A program made the translations under genes and the position numbers. A stretch of 64,000 nucleotides of DNA from an uncultured Litoreibacter sp. (GTDB taxonomy: Bacteria; Pseudomonadota; Alphaproteobacteria; Rhodobacterales; Rhodobacteraceae): positions 682,001-746,000 of the forward strand of contig NZ_CANKWO010000001.1 of the NCBI RefSeq assembly GCF_947487515.1, written 5' to 3'. How positions within the stretch are numbered: the stretch's first letter is position 1; each line of letters starts with the position of its first letter. Below the pieces are notes generated by a model. The model did no database searches, was not told the origin of the DNA, and saw nothing but the letters and a program-made list of their open reading frames with translations. Positions 9,286 through 18,122 of the stretch are shown piece by piece.

Positions 9286-9706
9286 GATATGGCTTGCAGG
9301 CTGGCTTAGCTTGGCAATAGCCGCGCTAACGCATGAGGTCGTCTCTTTCGGGATATACCATGGCTTTTTGACCGGTGAGCGAGACCTCCTTTTCTACCTG
9401 TACCCGTCTAGTCTTGGAGAAATCATCGGCGTCACATTCTTTACTTCGGCCCTATGCGCGTTGCCGTTGACCTTGTTTTCCTACCTGTGCAAGCCCAGAC
9501 GACTTAGACTGATCGGCCTTGGGGCAATCTGGACCTCTTTATGTGTCTGGCAGTACTATATGACGGCCTTTGAATACCGCGCGCATTTTGGCGCGACATG
9601 GCTTTCCTACGAACCCTTTTGGGAACTGATGTGGTCCCCATGGCTCACACCGCTCGCAACTCTGCTTGGCCTCGTCCCGTTCCTGTGGATCATACGCCAC
9701 CGCTAA
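9278..9706 (+). CDS. Small hypothetical membrane protein
   Basis: A 142-residue protein with about four hydrophobic segments (roughly residues 4-25, 45-68, 78-96 and 118-138) and little outside the membrane. The start is GTG at 9278, overlapping the moaA stop by eight bases, so it depends on moaA translation. I recognise no family. The overlap suggests co-expression with moaA but says nothing about function. Confidence 0.6.
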   Translation: MARIWLAGWLSLAIAALTHEVVSFGIYHGFLTGERDLLFYLYPSSLGEIIGVTFFTSALCALPLTLFSYLCKPRRLRLIGLGAIWTSLCVWQYYMTAFEYRAHFGATWLSYEPFWELMWSPWLTPLATLLGLVPFLWIIRHR

Positions 9707-9775
9707 GCTGACTGGTATGCGTCCGCCTCATGTGTCACAAAGTTGCCAAACCTGCCCTCAGCCTTTGGGACCAAG

Positions 9776-10537
9776 ATGACCCTTTTCGAAATCCTTCTGC
9801 TTTTGTCTGCCGCCTTTGGTGCCGGTGTCTTGAACACCATTGCGGGGGGCGGCACGTTTTTGACCTTCCCTGCCCTCGTTTTCGTGGGCATTCCGCCGGT
9901 AGTGGCCAATGCGACCTCTACGGTCGCTGTGTTGCCGGGGTACTTGGGCGGTGCACTGGGCTTTCGCAAAGAGGTTATGGAGTTCGACCGCAAGCAGCTG
10001 TTCCGCCTGATCGGCATCGCCCTTCTGGGTGGCGCGCTTGGGTCGTTCTTGCTGCTGATCTCATCGGATCGCGCCTTTTCGGCCCTTGTGCCGTTCTTGC
10101 TGCTGGCCGCGACATTGATCTTCCTGTTCGGCGCGCGCATTCGTGCATGGGCCGCGTCACACTCAAAATCGGTCACGCCCTTTGGCTTCATCGGCATGTT
10201 CGCCGTCTCGACCTATGGCGGCTACTTTAATGGCGGCTTGGGCATCATCTTGCTGGCGCTGTTTTCCCTATGGGGCATGACCAACCTGCATCAGATGAAC
10301 GGGCTGAAAACCTCGATGAGCTTTATCCTGTCGGTAATATCTGTGGCCATTTTTGCAGGTGCCGGCATCATCGAATGGAAAGCGGGGCTGATGATGATGG
10401 TCGCCTCCACCGCCGGTGGCTATGCGGGCGCGCCTCTATCCAAGGCGCTGCCCATGCCGGTTGTACGCGGGATCGTTGCGACGGTAGGCTTCGTGATGAG
10501 TGCCGTATTCTTTTACCGCGTCTTCATCGCCGGATAG
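9776..10537 (+). CDS. TSUP-family permease (TauE/SafE, sulfite or sulfonate exporter type)
   Basis: A 253-residue membrane protein with about eight hydrophobic segments. The N-terminal GAGVLNTIAGGGTFLTFPAL and central GGYFNGGLGIILLALF are the repeated Gly-rich motifs of the TSUP (DUF81) family, which moves sulfite, sulfoacetate or related small anions. I chose the ATG at 9776 after GGGACCAAG; the frame is open 11 codons further upstream from a TTG, which adds nothing to the fold. Neighbouring genes do not define the substrate. It converges on the M20 amidohydrolase gene across a stable hairpin. Confidence 0.85.
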   Translation: MTLFEILLLLSAAFGAGVLNTIAGGGTFLTFPALVFVGIPPVVANATSTVAVLPGYLGGALGFRKEVMEFDRKQLFRLIGIALLGGALGSFLLLISSDRAFSALVPFLLLAATLIFLFGARIRAWAASHSKSVTPFGFIGMFAVSTYGGYFNGGLGIILLALFSLWGMTNLHQMNGLKTSMSFILSVISVAIFAGAGIIEWKAGLMMMVASTAGGYAGAPLSKALPMPVVRGIVATVGFVMSAVFFYRVFIAG

Positions 10538-10560
10538 CTGCAAAGAAGTCGCCTGGTTTT

Positions 10561-10604
10561 CAACACCTCAGGCACCGCACTTCGGGGCGAAGCCTAAGGT
10601 GTTG
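10561..10604. terminator. Layered stem-loop between convergent genes
   Basis: Outer arms CAACACCT and AGGTGTTG pair perfectly. After a C/A mismatch the stem continues AGG/CCT, and a nested CTTCG-GGG-CGAAG hairpin sits at the tip. It lies between the stops of the permease (10537) and the amidohydrolase (10615). Only short, imperfect T-rich tracts flank it (TTCTTC on the plus side, AAAACC on the other), so termination in either direction is possible but not proven. Confidence 0.5.
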
Positions 10605-10614
10605 TTCTTCAAGA

Positions 10615-11778
10615 TCACCCAGCAGAAAGTCGCTGTTCGACAATTTCAGCCCACCAACTACATCCGGCGGGAATCGCTTCGTCATTAAAGTTGTATTCAG
10701 GGTGATGAACATTGGCGGTATCGCCGTTGCCCACAAGGATGTAGGCCCCTGGGCGTTCTTCCAACATGAAGGCGAAATCCTCCCCGCCCATGACCAAAGG
10801 CGCCTCGTCGCATGCCCCTGATACTTTCGCCGCGACGGAGGCTGCGAATTCAGTTTGCGCCTCGTGGTTCACCATCACGGGGTAACCTTTCATGTAGTTC
10901 ACATCAACGCGCCCGCCAAACGTCGAAGCTACTCCTTCGGCAATTTCGGGCACGCGGTGTTCTGCCAGATCACGCATCTCAGTCGACATCGTGCGCACGG
11001 TCCCTTTAAGCGTTACCGTCTCTGGGATTACATTGAAGGCTTTGCTTTCCGTCTCGAAGGAGGTCACCGAGACCACGATCTGCTGCACCGGATCGGCGTT
11101 GCGCGACGCGATGGTCTGCAGCGCTAGCACCATATGCGACGCCATCACGGTGGTATCGATGGTCTCTTGAGGTTTTGCGGCGTGACCGCCTTTGCCCGTG
11201 ACAGTGATCTCAAACATGTCAGTCGCCGCAAAAAACGCCCCCGGACGGATTGCAAAGCTGCCCACTGGGCGGCCCGGCCAATTGTGCATGCCGTATACTT
11301 CGTCGATGGACCAGCGGTCCATCATACCGTCTTCGCACATCTCGCGCCCGCCGCCGCCGCCCTCTTCTGCTGGTTGGAAAATCACCACGACCGTGCCGTC
11401 AAAATTGCGCGTCTCGGACAGGTATTTCGCCGCCCCCAGCAACATCGCCGTGTGCCCGTCGTGGCCGCAGGCATGCATGGCACCCGGAGTTTTAGAAGCA
11501 TACTCCAGCCCCGTGGCTTCCAGTATCGGCAGCGCATCCATATCGGCCCGTAGCCCGATGGTTTTGCCCGACCCGTTGGATTTGCCCTTGATCACGCCGA
11601 CAACACCGGTGCGCCCGATCCCTTCAACGACTTCGTCACAGCCAAAGGCTTTCAGCTTTTCCGCCACCACCGCAGAGGTGCGATGGGTTTCAAACAAAAT
11701 CTCGGGGTTTTCGTGCAGATCGCGGCGCCATTCGGTGATCTCGGGCAGCAATTCGGAAAATCGGTTCTTCACAGGCAT
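10615..11778 (-). CDS. M20 family amidohydrolase (hippurate hydrolase type)
   Basis: A 387-residue metallopeptidase of the M20D subfamily that hydrolyses N-acyl amino acids or similar amides. Metal ligands are visible in HACGHDGHTAM and FQPAEEGGGGG; the second metal site includes the histidine of GMHNWPG and the C-terminal GNGDTANVHHPEYNFND. GKGGHAAKP marks the dimerisation domain. No signal peptide is present, so it is cytoplasmic. It lies 45 bases downstream of argE on the same strand and is probably co-transcribed. Together with the divergent peptide transporter this suggests use of imported peptides or acyl-amino acids. Exact substrate cannot be read from sequence. Confidence 0.88.
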   Translation of the reverse strand: MPVKNRFSELLPEITEWRRDLHENPEILFETHRTSAVVAEKLKAFGCDEVVEGIGRTGVVGVIKGKSNGSGKTIGLRADMDALPILEATGLEYASKTPGAMHACGHDGHTAMLLGAAKYLSETRNFDGTVVVIFQPAEEGGGGGREMCEDGMMDRWSIDEVYGMHNWPGRPVGSFAIRPGAFFAATDMFEITVTGKGGHAAKPQETIDTTVMASHMVLALQTIASRNADPVQQIVVSVTSFETESKAFNVIPETVTLKGTVRTMSTEMRDLAEHRVPEIAEGVASTFGGRVDVNYMKGYPVMVNHEAQTEFAASVAAKVSGACDEAPLVMGGEDFAFMLEERPGAYILVGNGDTANVHHPEYNFNDEAIPAGCSWWAEIVEQRLSAG

Positions 11779-11823
11779 GAGGCGTATCCTTTGGAATAAT
11801 AGCGAAAGTTGTCGTGTTCAAAT

Positions 11824-12975
11824 TCAGGTGGCTAAATGATCGATAAGCTTGGTCATGAATTGCTGTCCGGCCTCAAATTGTGAAACCTCTAGGAACTCAT
11901 TTGGCTGATGTGCCTGCGCAATATCGCCGGGACCACAGATGATGGTGGAGTAGTCTTTCTCCTGAAACTGCCCCGCCTCTGTGCCGTAGCTGACAACATG
12001 GCGCGCGTTATCTCCGGTGATTTGGCGCACGAGGCGTTCAGCCATACCGTCATTTTCCGGCTGAAGCGGTGGCACGTGAAAACGCTGGGTGATCTCGATG
12101 CGCGTTTCAGGCACCACGGCCTGCATCTGGGCCTCCACCTCTGCTACGCGGGCAAATAGCGCGTCGCGATACGATTCGATGTTGTCCCCGGGGACCAAAC
12201 GGAAGTCGATGCCAAATTCGCAATCCTTAGCGGTGATATTATGGGCAGTACCGCCTGTTATTGTACCAGTATGTGCAGTGGTGAAAGGCGGCACGAACTG
12301 CGCGGCAAGCGCGGAAGGCGTCGCAGCCATATTCGTGTCATTCACTTGATTCGCCCATTCAATCAGTTTTACCCCGTACATGATGGCGTTCACGCCAGTG
12401 TGCAGCAGCGAAGAATGAACCTCGAACCCGTGCATATGTATCCACCAGCCGTAGCCGCCTTTGTGGCCCGATACGGCTTTCATCATTGATGGCTCCCCCA
12501 CGACCACAGCGCTGGCAGCGGGCATATGTTTGCGCATCTGGGCAATCATAGGAGGGGCCCCCAAGCAGCCGACTTCTTCATCATAGCTAAAGGCGATTTG
12601 CAGCGGGCGCTTGATGCCGCGCTCTAGCGCAAGGGGGACTGCGGCCAAGGCCAATGCGTCGAATCCCTTCATATCGCACGTGCCGCGACCATAGAGTTTG
12701 CCGTTCTTTTCTACGACTGTGAACGGGTCAGTGTCCCACGCCTGCCCCTCAACGGGAACCACATCCGTGTGGCCAGACAGCACAACGCCGCCTTCGGTCA
12801 AAGGCCCGACATTGGCATAAAGAGAGGCTTTATTTCCGTCATCATTGTAAACCCGTGTGGCGGAAACCCCGTGGCTTTCCAGATAGTCTTCCACCCAGTC
12901 GATCAAGTCCAAATTGCTGGCGGAGCTGACCGTTTGAAATGACACAAGCTTGTCTAATATGGCGCGGGCGTCCAT
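11824..12975 (-). CDS. argE: Acetylornithine deacetylase (M20A family)
   Basis: A 383-residue zinc peptidase-like enzyme predicted to release ornithine from N-acetylornithine. Motifs: SGHTDVVPVEG (metal-binding His, Asp) near residue 68-78, RGTCDMKGF with the bridging aspartate, SYDEEVGCLGAP with the catalytic Glu pair, and GTEAGQFQ near the C terminus. In many Rhodobacterales this gene sits beside transport genes, and a related deacylase activity on other N-acyl amino acids is possible. The ATG at 12975 follows AAAGGAC. An AATTTCGAA element at 12988-12996, directly upstream of that ribosome-binding site, matches the core of the tandem repeats 80 bases further on. Confidence 0.87.
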   Translation of the reverse strand: MDARAILDKLVSFQTVSSASNLDLIDWVEDYLESHGVSATRVYNDDGNKASLYANVGPLTEGGVVLSGHTDVVPVEGQAWDTDPFTVVEKNGKLYGRGTCDMKGFDALALAAVPLALERGIKRPLQIAFSYDEEVGCLGAPPMIAQMRKHMPAASAVVVGEPSMMKAVSGHKGGYGWWIHMHGFEVHSSLLHTGVNAIMYGVKLIEWANQVNDTNMAATPSALAAQFVPPFTTAHTGTITGGTAHNITAKDCEFGIDFRLVPGDNIESYRDALFARVAEVEAQMQAVVPETRIEITQRFHVPPLQPENDGMAERLVRQITGDNARHVVSYGTEAGQFQEKDYSTIICGPGDIAQAHQPNEFLEVSQFEAGQQFMTKLIDHLAT

Positions 12976-13069
12976 GAAGCGTCCTTTAATTTCGAAGGGT
13001 TACGCGCGGAGTGTTGATCCGCACCTTGCGCATCGTCAAGCCCTCCGTTGAGAAATCACCAAATGCCGC

Positions 13070-13156
13070 TACGTCGCGAAAAATTTCGAATTTTATCGTA
13101 CGTCGCGAAAAATTTCGAATTTTATCGTACGTAGCGAGAAATTTCGAATTTTATCG
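13070..13156. repeat. Three tandem 29-bp repeats in the argE/dpp divergent region
   Basis: Three contiguous units begin at 13070, 13099 and 13128. Units one and two are identical; unit three differs at two positions (TACGTAGCGAG against TACGTCGCGAA). Each unit contains CGAAAAATTTCG, an inverted repeat CGAAA-AA-TTTCG, then AATTTTATCG. The array ends 84 bases before the first gene of the peptide transporter and its core AATTTCGAA recurs alone at 12988-12996 in front of argE. The likely reading is a cooperative regulator-binding array; recent slippage-type expansion is the alternative. There are no spacers, so this is not a CRISPR array. Confidence 0.85.
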
Positions 13157-13240
13157 TTGCCACTCAAAATTCTGGTGATACGGTCCTCCATTATCGACGA
13201 GCACCAGAGGATACTGGAGCCGTTCAATAGGGGATATTTA

Positions 13241-14260
13241 ATGCCAGACGGGCCAGCGCCAGTCCTAGAAGCCGTGCTTGATGTACGGGACCTAAAGACC
13301 GTTTTTAAAACCCGCTCCGGCGAGGTACATGCCGTCAACGACGTCAGCTTCGACGTGCGTCCGGGTGAATTGTTAGGTGTGGTTGGCGAAAGCGGGTCCG
13401 GCAAGTCTGTGACGATGATGTCGCTGATCGGTTTGCTGCCATCCCCACCCGCAGATATTCGCGGAGGGCAGGTTTTGCTTGATGGCCTTGACCTGCTGCA
13501 AGCTGATGCGGACACCCTGCGTCGCGTGCGCGGCGGGCGAATCGGTTTCATTTTCCAAGACCCGATGACCTCGCTCAATCCGGTGTTCAACGTCGGGTAT
13601 CAGATCATGGAACCCTTGCGCACGCATATGGGGATGACCAAGGCACAGGCGCGCCTGCGTGCGGCCGAGTTGTTGGAACTGGTGGGCATTCCGGATGCCA
13701 ACCGCCGCCTCAAAGACTACCCGCACCAGTTCTCGGGCGGCATGCGTCAACGCGTGATGATCGCGATTGCGCTGGCCTGCGATCCACAGGTGCTCATTGC
13801 AGATGAGCCGACGACCGCGTTGGATGTGACCATTCAGGCCCAAATTCTAGAACTGGTAAAAGAGCTGCGCGAGAAGCTGGGAATGGCGATCATCTGGATC
13901 ACGCATGACCTTGGCGTCATTGCCGGAATCGCTGATCGTGTCATGGTAATGTATGGGGGGCAGGTTGTGGAACAGGCCCCTACCCGCGAGTTGTTCAACA
14001 ATCCGCAACACCCCTACACACGCGCGTTGCTGCAAACGATCCCGAGTGTGCGCGGAGAGCGGCCCGAAAAATTGAACGTCATTGAGGGCCAGCCACCAAT
14101 CCTCGGCGCTGCCCCGACCGCCTGCCCGTTCCGTGCGCGCTGCGGCTACCGCTTTGACCGTTGCGATACTGAAAACCCAAGCCGCATCTCCGCTGGAAAT
14201 GGCCATGACGCGGCATGCTTCTATGACTTCGACGCCGGAGGTCCGCGCAATGCTGGATGA
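13241..14260 (+). CDS. dppD: Peptide ABC transporter ATP-binding protein (DppD/OppD type)
   Basis: First of two ATPases of a dipeptide/oligopeptide importer. Walker A is GESGSGKS (residues 49-56), the signature is [15 protein letters not shown], Walker B is [12 protein letters not shown], and the H-loop is ITHDLG. The C-terminal oligopeptide-transporter extension has the cysteine-containing [20 protein letters not shown], which in this family can hold an iron-sulfur cluster. I use ATG 13241, preceded by GGGGAT; the frame is open to a TTG at 13157, immediately after the repeat array, but those 28 residues are not part of the family. It overlaps dppF by eleven bases. Confidence 0.93.
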   Translation: MPDGPAPVLEAVLDVRDLKTVFKTRSGEVHAVNDVSFDVRPGELLGVVGESGSGKSVTMMSLIGLLPSPPADIRGGQVLLDGLDLLQADADTLRRVRGGRIGFIFQDPMTSLNPVFNVGYQIMEPLRTHMGMTKAQARLRAAELLELVGIPDANRRLKDYPHQFSGGMRQRVMIAIALACDPQVLIADEPTTALDVTIQAQILELVKELREKLGMAIIWITHDLGVIAGIADRVMVMYGGQVVEQAPTRELFNNPQHPYTRALLQTIPSVRGERPEKLNVIEGQPPILGAAPTACPFRARCGYRFDRCDTENPSRISAGNGHDAACFYDFDAGGPRNAG

Positions 14261-15245
14261 TCAAAAGCAGCCTCTTGTCACTGTCGACAATCTGAAAATG
14301 CACTTTCCGATCTTTGGCGGGTTGCTGCAACGGCGCACCGGAGAGGTGAAAGCCGTCGATGGGATATCCTTCGATATATTCGAGGGGGAGACCCTTGGAT
14401 TGGTCGGCGAGTCGGGGTGCGGCAAGTCCACCGTAGGGCGTTCTGTGTTGCGCTTGTATGAGGTCACTGATGGCTCAGTGGTGATTGACGGGCAGGACAT
14501 TGCAAAGGCGGCCCCCGAAGAGCTGCGCCACATGCGGACGCAGATGCAAATGATCTTCCAAGACCCGCAAGCCTCCCTGAATCCGCGGATGAAGGTGGCA
14601 GAGATCATCGCAGAACCCCTGCGAGAGCATATCAAATCCACCCCTGCAGAGCGTCGGACCCGCGTGTTGGAACTTATGGATCAGGTTGGATTGAACCGCG
14701 ACTTCGCCAATCGCTATCCCCATGAGTTTTCGGGGGGCCAGCGCCAGCGCATCGGTATTGCGCGCGCTTTGGCTCTTAACCCCAAGTTCATCGTGTGCGA
14801 CGAGCCTATCGCCGCCCTTGATGTGTCTATTCAGGCACAGGTTGTAAACCTGCTGGAAGAGCTGCAAGAAACGTTGGGGCTGACTTACCTGTTTATCTCG
14901 CATGATTTGTCGATGGTGCGCCATATCGCGGACCGTGTGGCGGTGATGTATCTAGGCCGCATCGTCGAGCTGGCCCCGCGCGACGACATCTACGCCGACC
15001 CGCAGCACCCCTACACCAAGGCACTCTTAAGTGCGGTGCCCGAGCCCGACCCCTCTGTAGAAGAGAAAGTCGAACGCATCATTTTGACCGGCGACGTCCC
15101 GTCCCCCGCCAAGCCACCGCAGGGGTGCAACTTTTGCACGCGCTGCCCCGCGGTGAAAGACATTTGCAAACGCGACGAGCCCGAATTCCGGGAGGTCCAA
15201 CCGGGCCGTTTTGTCGCCTGCCATAGATTTAACGACATTACATAG
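14250..15245 (+). CDS. dppF: Peptide ABC transporter ATP-binding protein (DppF/OppF type)
   Basis: Second ATPase of the importer, 331 residues. Walker [10 protein letters not shown] at residues 53-61, signature [15 protein letters not shown], Walker [14 protein letters not shown]-loop ISHDLS. The C-terminal extension carries [15 protein letters not shown], matching the cysteine cluster of DppD. The ATG at 14250 is eight bases after GGAGGT, while a longer frame exists inside dppD; the ribosome-binding site decides the start. The overlap with dppD implies translational coupling and matched amounts of the two ATPases. Confidence 0.93.
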   Translation: MLDDQKQPLVTVDNLKMHFPIFGGLLQRRTGEVKAVDGISFDIFEGETLGLVGESGCGKSTVGRSVLRLYEVTDGSVVIDGQDIAKAAPEELRHMRTQMQMIFQDPQASLNPRMKVAEIIAEPLREHIKSTPAERRTRVLELMDQVGLNRDFANRYPHEFSGGQRQRIGIARALALNPKFIVCDEPIAALDVSIQAQVVNLLEELQETLGLTYLFISHDLSMVRHIADRVAVMYLGRIVELAPRDDIYADPQHPYTKALLSAVPEPDPSVEEKVERIILTGDVPSPAKPPQGCNFCTRCPAVKDICKRDEPEFREVQPGRFVACHRFNDIT

Positions 15246-15301
15246 AGCGTTGATAAGACGTCTAAATGAGGCACTATGAGCACTCAACAAGGAGAAATTA
15301 A

Positions 15302-17014
15302 ATGAAACTCAAATTAGCCCTAATGGGAGCCGCAGCCTCATTGGCCTCAGTGCCAATGGCGATGGCCGATGGCCACGCCGGAGAGCGTGGTCGTGATGGC
15401 AACGTATCGATCATTTACTGGCAAGCGCCGTCGATTTTGAACCCGTTCTTGTCTGGCGGCACCAAGGATATTGAAGCCGCCTCGATGATCATCGAACCTT
15501 TGGCGCGCTACAACGAGACAGGCGCTTTGGTGCCTTGGCTTGCAAGCGAAATCCCAACAACCGAGAATGGCGGCGTATCCGAGGATCTGACCACCATCAC
15601 TTGGAAAATCACGCCCGGCATCAAATGGGCCGATGGCACGCCTTTCACCTCGGCTGACGTGAAATTCACCGCCGACTACTGCATGCACCCCGAAGGCGGC
15701 TGTGCGCAGCTTACAAAATTTGAAGGTGTGACCTCCGTAGAGGCGCTTGACGACATGACCGTTAAGGTCACCTTCGACAAGCCAACCCCCTTCCCTTACG
15801 GCCCCTTCGTGGGCGGCGAAAGCCCGATCATCCAAGCCGCGCAATTCGCGAACTGCACCGGTGCTGCGGCCTCCAGCTGTTCTACCGAGAACTTCAATCC
15901 CATCGGCACCGGCCCGTTCAAAGTTGTTGAGTTCAAGCCCAACGACGTGATCACAATGGAAGCCAACGACATGTACCGCGAAGAAGGCAAGCCTGCCTTC
16001 GCATCGGTGACCTTCAAAGGCGGCGGCGACGCAACCGCTGCGGGCCGCGCGGTTATGGAGACAGGCGAGTTTGACTACGCTTGGAACCTTCAGCTGGCAC
16101 CAGACGTCATCGCCAACATGGAAAAGGGCGGCAAAGGCACACCGGTCGCAGGCTTTGGCCCGCTGGTCGAGCGCATCATGCTGAACCAAACCAACCCTTC
16201 CGCTGACCTGAGCGCCGAAGACCGCTCCGTGATCCGCCCGCACCCGTTCTTGGGTGATCCGGCCGTTTACAAAGCGATGTCCATGGCCATCGACCGCTCG
16301 TTGCTGGTGGAAATCGGCTACGGCAAAGCGGGTAAAGTGACCTGTAACTGGGTTCCGGCCCCTGACGCGTTCAACTCCACATCGATGACCTGCGACAAGC
16401 AAGACATCGCTGGGGCAAACAAATTGCTGGAAGATGCCGGTTGGGTCGACAGCAATGGCGACGGCAGCCGCGACAAAGATGGCGTTGAGCTGAGCGTCCT
16501 CTATCAATCCTCAACCAATGCGGTGCGTCAGGACTTCCAAGCCTTGATCAAACAGTGGTGGTCAGAAATCGGCATCACAACAGAGCTGCGCAACATCGAC
16601 GCGTCGGTCTTCTTTGGTGGTGATGCGGCGTCTCCGGACACGTTCCAGAAGTTCTATGCGGACGTGGAAATGTACGCCAACACCTTCAACGGCACCGACC
16701 CGCAATCCTACCTTGCGAACGGTCTTTGCGACAAGGCACCTAGCCCAGCGACGCAGTGGCAGGGTGAAAACATCTCGCGCTTCTGTAACGAAGAGTTCGA
16801 TGCCCTGCACGCCAAGCTGGCCGAAACTGCAGGCCTTGAAGCCCGCGCCGAGATTGGCAAACAGCTGAACGATATCATCGTGCAAAACGGCGGTATGATC
16901 CCGCTTGTGCACCGTGGCCGTCTGTCGGCGCATGCCAACTCCCTTGGGGGTGTAATCCTGAACGTTTGGGATAGCGAGATCTGGAATTCGGCCGATTGGT
17001 ACCGCATCAAGTAA
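15302..17014 (+). CDS. Peptide ABC transporter substrate-binding protein (family 5)
   Basis: Periplasmic solute-binding protein of 570 residues. Residues 1-22 form a Sec signal peptide ending AMA before DGHAG. The family-5 pattern is visible: a first domain with PFLSGGTKDIEAASMIIEPLARY, the segment WKITPGIKWADGTPFTSADV, and a closing LNVWDSEIWNSADWYRIK. Cysteines in YCMHPEGGC, NCTGAAASSC and VTCNW could form disulfides in the periplasm. A strong ribosome-binding site (AAGGAG, eight bases before ATG) supports high expression, as does the hairpin right after the stop. The ligand class (peptide rather than sugar or nickel) is inferred from the linked DppD/F-type ATPases. Confidence 0.93.
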   Translation: MKLKLALMGAAASLASVPMAMADGHAGERGRDGNVSIIYWQAPSILNPFLSGGTKDIEAASMIIEPLARYNETGALVPWLASEIPTTENGGVSEDLTTITWKITPGIKWADGTPFTSADVKFTADYCMHPEGGCAQLTKFEGVTSVEALDDMTVKVTFDKPTPFPYGPFVGGESPIIQAAQFANCTGAAASSCSTENFNPIGTGPFKVVEFKPNDVITMEANDMYREEGKPAFASVTFKGGGDATAAGRAVMETGEFDYAWNLQLAPDVIANMEKGGKGTPVAGFGPLVERIMLNQTNPSADLSAEDRSVIRPHPFLGDPAVYKAMSMAIDRSLLVEIGYGKAGKVTCNWVPAPDAFNSTSMTCDKQDIAGANKLLEDAGWVDSNGDGSRDKDGVELSVLYQSSTNAVRQDFQALIKQWWSEIGITTELRNIDASVFFGGDAASPDTFQKFYADVEMYANTFNGTDPQSYLANGLCDKAPSPATQWQGENISRFCNEEFDALHAKLAETAGLEARAEIGKQLNDIIVQNGGMIPLVHRGRLSAHANSLGGVILNVWDSEIWNSADWYRIK

Positions 17015-17029
17015 TCTCTGAACCTCTTC

Positions 17030-17054
17030 GTGAGGCGGGCCAGTCCCGCCTCAC
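17030..17054 (+). terminator. Intra-operon hairpin after the binding-protein gene
   Basis: GTGAGGCGGG-CCAGT-CCCGCCTCAC is a perfect 10-bp stem with a 5-base loop, 16 bases after the stop of the binding-protein gene and 43 bases before the permease start. There is no T-tract. Such structures usually protect the upstream message or partly attenuate, so that the binding protein is made in excess over the membrane parts. Confidence 0.7.
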
Positions 17055-17096
17055 ATTCCCCACCCTTCCTTAAGACCTGAACCGAGGCGCCGAAAC

Positions 17097-18122
17097 ATGT
17101 TCACCTTCACGATCCGCCGGTTGATCCTAACGGTCCCGACGCTTCTGTTCATTTCTTTCGTGATCTTTATGATCGTGAAGCTCAGCCCGTCTGATCCGAC
17201 GGGCAACCTGCCCCTGACCATCCCGTCAGAGGTACGCGAACAAATTCGCGAGGCTCTGGGCGTCAACAAGCCGCTGATTGTGCAATACGGGTTATGGCTA
17301 AAGCAGTTCTTCTGGCTGGAGCCACGTATCTACCTAGAGCATGCCTTTGGCTGGGACATGGGCACAGCCGGTGAGGTTCGCCTGATTTCTTACCAGACCC
17401 GTTCGCCGGTGATGGAATTGATCATGCAACGCATGCCTCAAACCTTGATGGTTGTCGGCACGGCATATCTGGTTGGCACGCTTATCGCTCTGCCGATCGG
17501 GATTATCTCGGCCTACAAACAATATTCCGTCTTTGACCAGCTGGGCACTTTGGTGTCGATGATCGGCTTCTCGGTGCCACCGTTTTTCTCGGGCGTTTTG
17601 GTTATTGTCCTGTTCTCGGTGATGATCCCCAGCGATAGTTTCTTCTGGCTGCCCTCGATCTATGACACCACCCACGAGGTGACGGACTGGGAAAGCTTCA
17701 AATACCAATTCCGCCAGATGATCATGCCGGTGATGGTGTTGGCCTTGCAAATTACAGCGCAGATTTCGCGCTTCACACGCGCCTCCATGCTCGACAATCT
17801 GAACCAAGACTACGTGCGCACAGCGCGGGCCAAAGGCTTGAAAGAGCAAACGGTCGTACTTGTCCATGTTTTGCGCAACTCGATGATCCCAGTGGTCACC
17901 GTAATTGCCTTGGGCATTCCGTCGATCTTTGGCGGGGCGATCATCACTGAACAGGTGTTCAAGGTGAACGGGCTTGGGCAGCTTTTGATCATCGCAATTC
18001 AAGGCGGCGATGTGCCAACTGTGCAGACCTTGACCTTCATCTTCGCGATCCTGATCGTGCTGTTTAACCTGATTGCCGATGTCCTTTACGGCATTCTGGA
18101 CCCGAGGATTCGCTATGACTGA
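17097..18122 (+). CDS. dppB: Peptide ABC transporter permease (DppB type)
   Basis: A 341-residue inner-membrane permease with six or more hydrophobic segments and the cytoplasmic EAA-like loop DYVRTARAKGLKEQTVVLVHVLRN, which contacts the ATPases. The N-terminal FTIRRLILTVPTLLFISFVIFMIVKLSPSDP is the typical first helix and amphipathic start of DppB. A periplasmic insert (roughly residues 70-95) with several aromatic residues follows. It shares eight bases with dppC at its end, so the two halves of the channel are coupled. Confidence 0.93.
   Translation: MFTFTIRRLILTVPTLLFISFVIFMIVKLSPSDPTGNLPLTIPSEVREQIREALGVNKPLIVQYGLWLKQFFWLEPRIYLEHAFGWDMGTAGEVRLISYQTRSPVMELIMQRMPQTLMVVGTAYLVGTLIALPIGIISAYKQYSVFDQLGTLVSMIGFSVPPFFSGVLVIVLFSVMIPSDSFFWLPSIYDTTHEVTDWESFKYQFRQMIMPVMVLALQITAQISRFTRASMLDNLNQDYVRTARAKGLKEQTVVLVHVLRNSMIPVVTVIALGIPSIFGGAIITEQVFKVNGLGQLLIIAIQGGDVPTVQTLTFIFAILIVLFNLIADVLYGILDPRIRYD

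Noticed and set aside
13070-13156. Possible CRISPR array
   Set aside because: The units are directly contiguous with no spacers, only three copies occur, and no cas gene is in the window.
15347-16507. 386-codon minus-strand frame opposite the peptide-binding protein gene
   Set aside because: It follows from the codon bias of the sense gene; no ribosome-binding site or recognisable domain.
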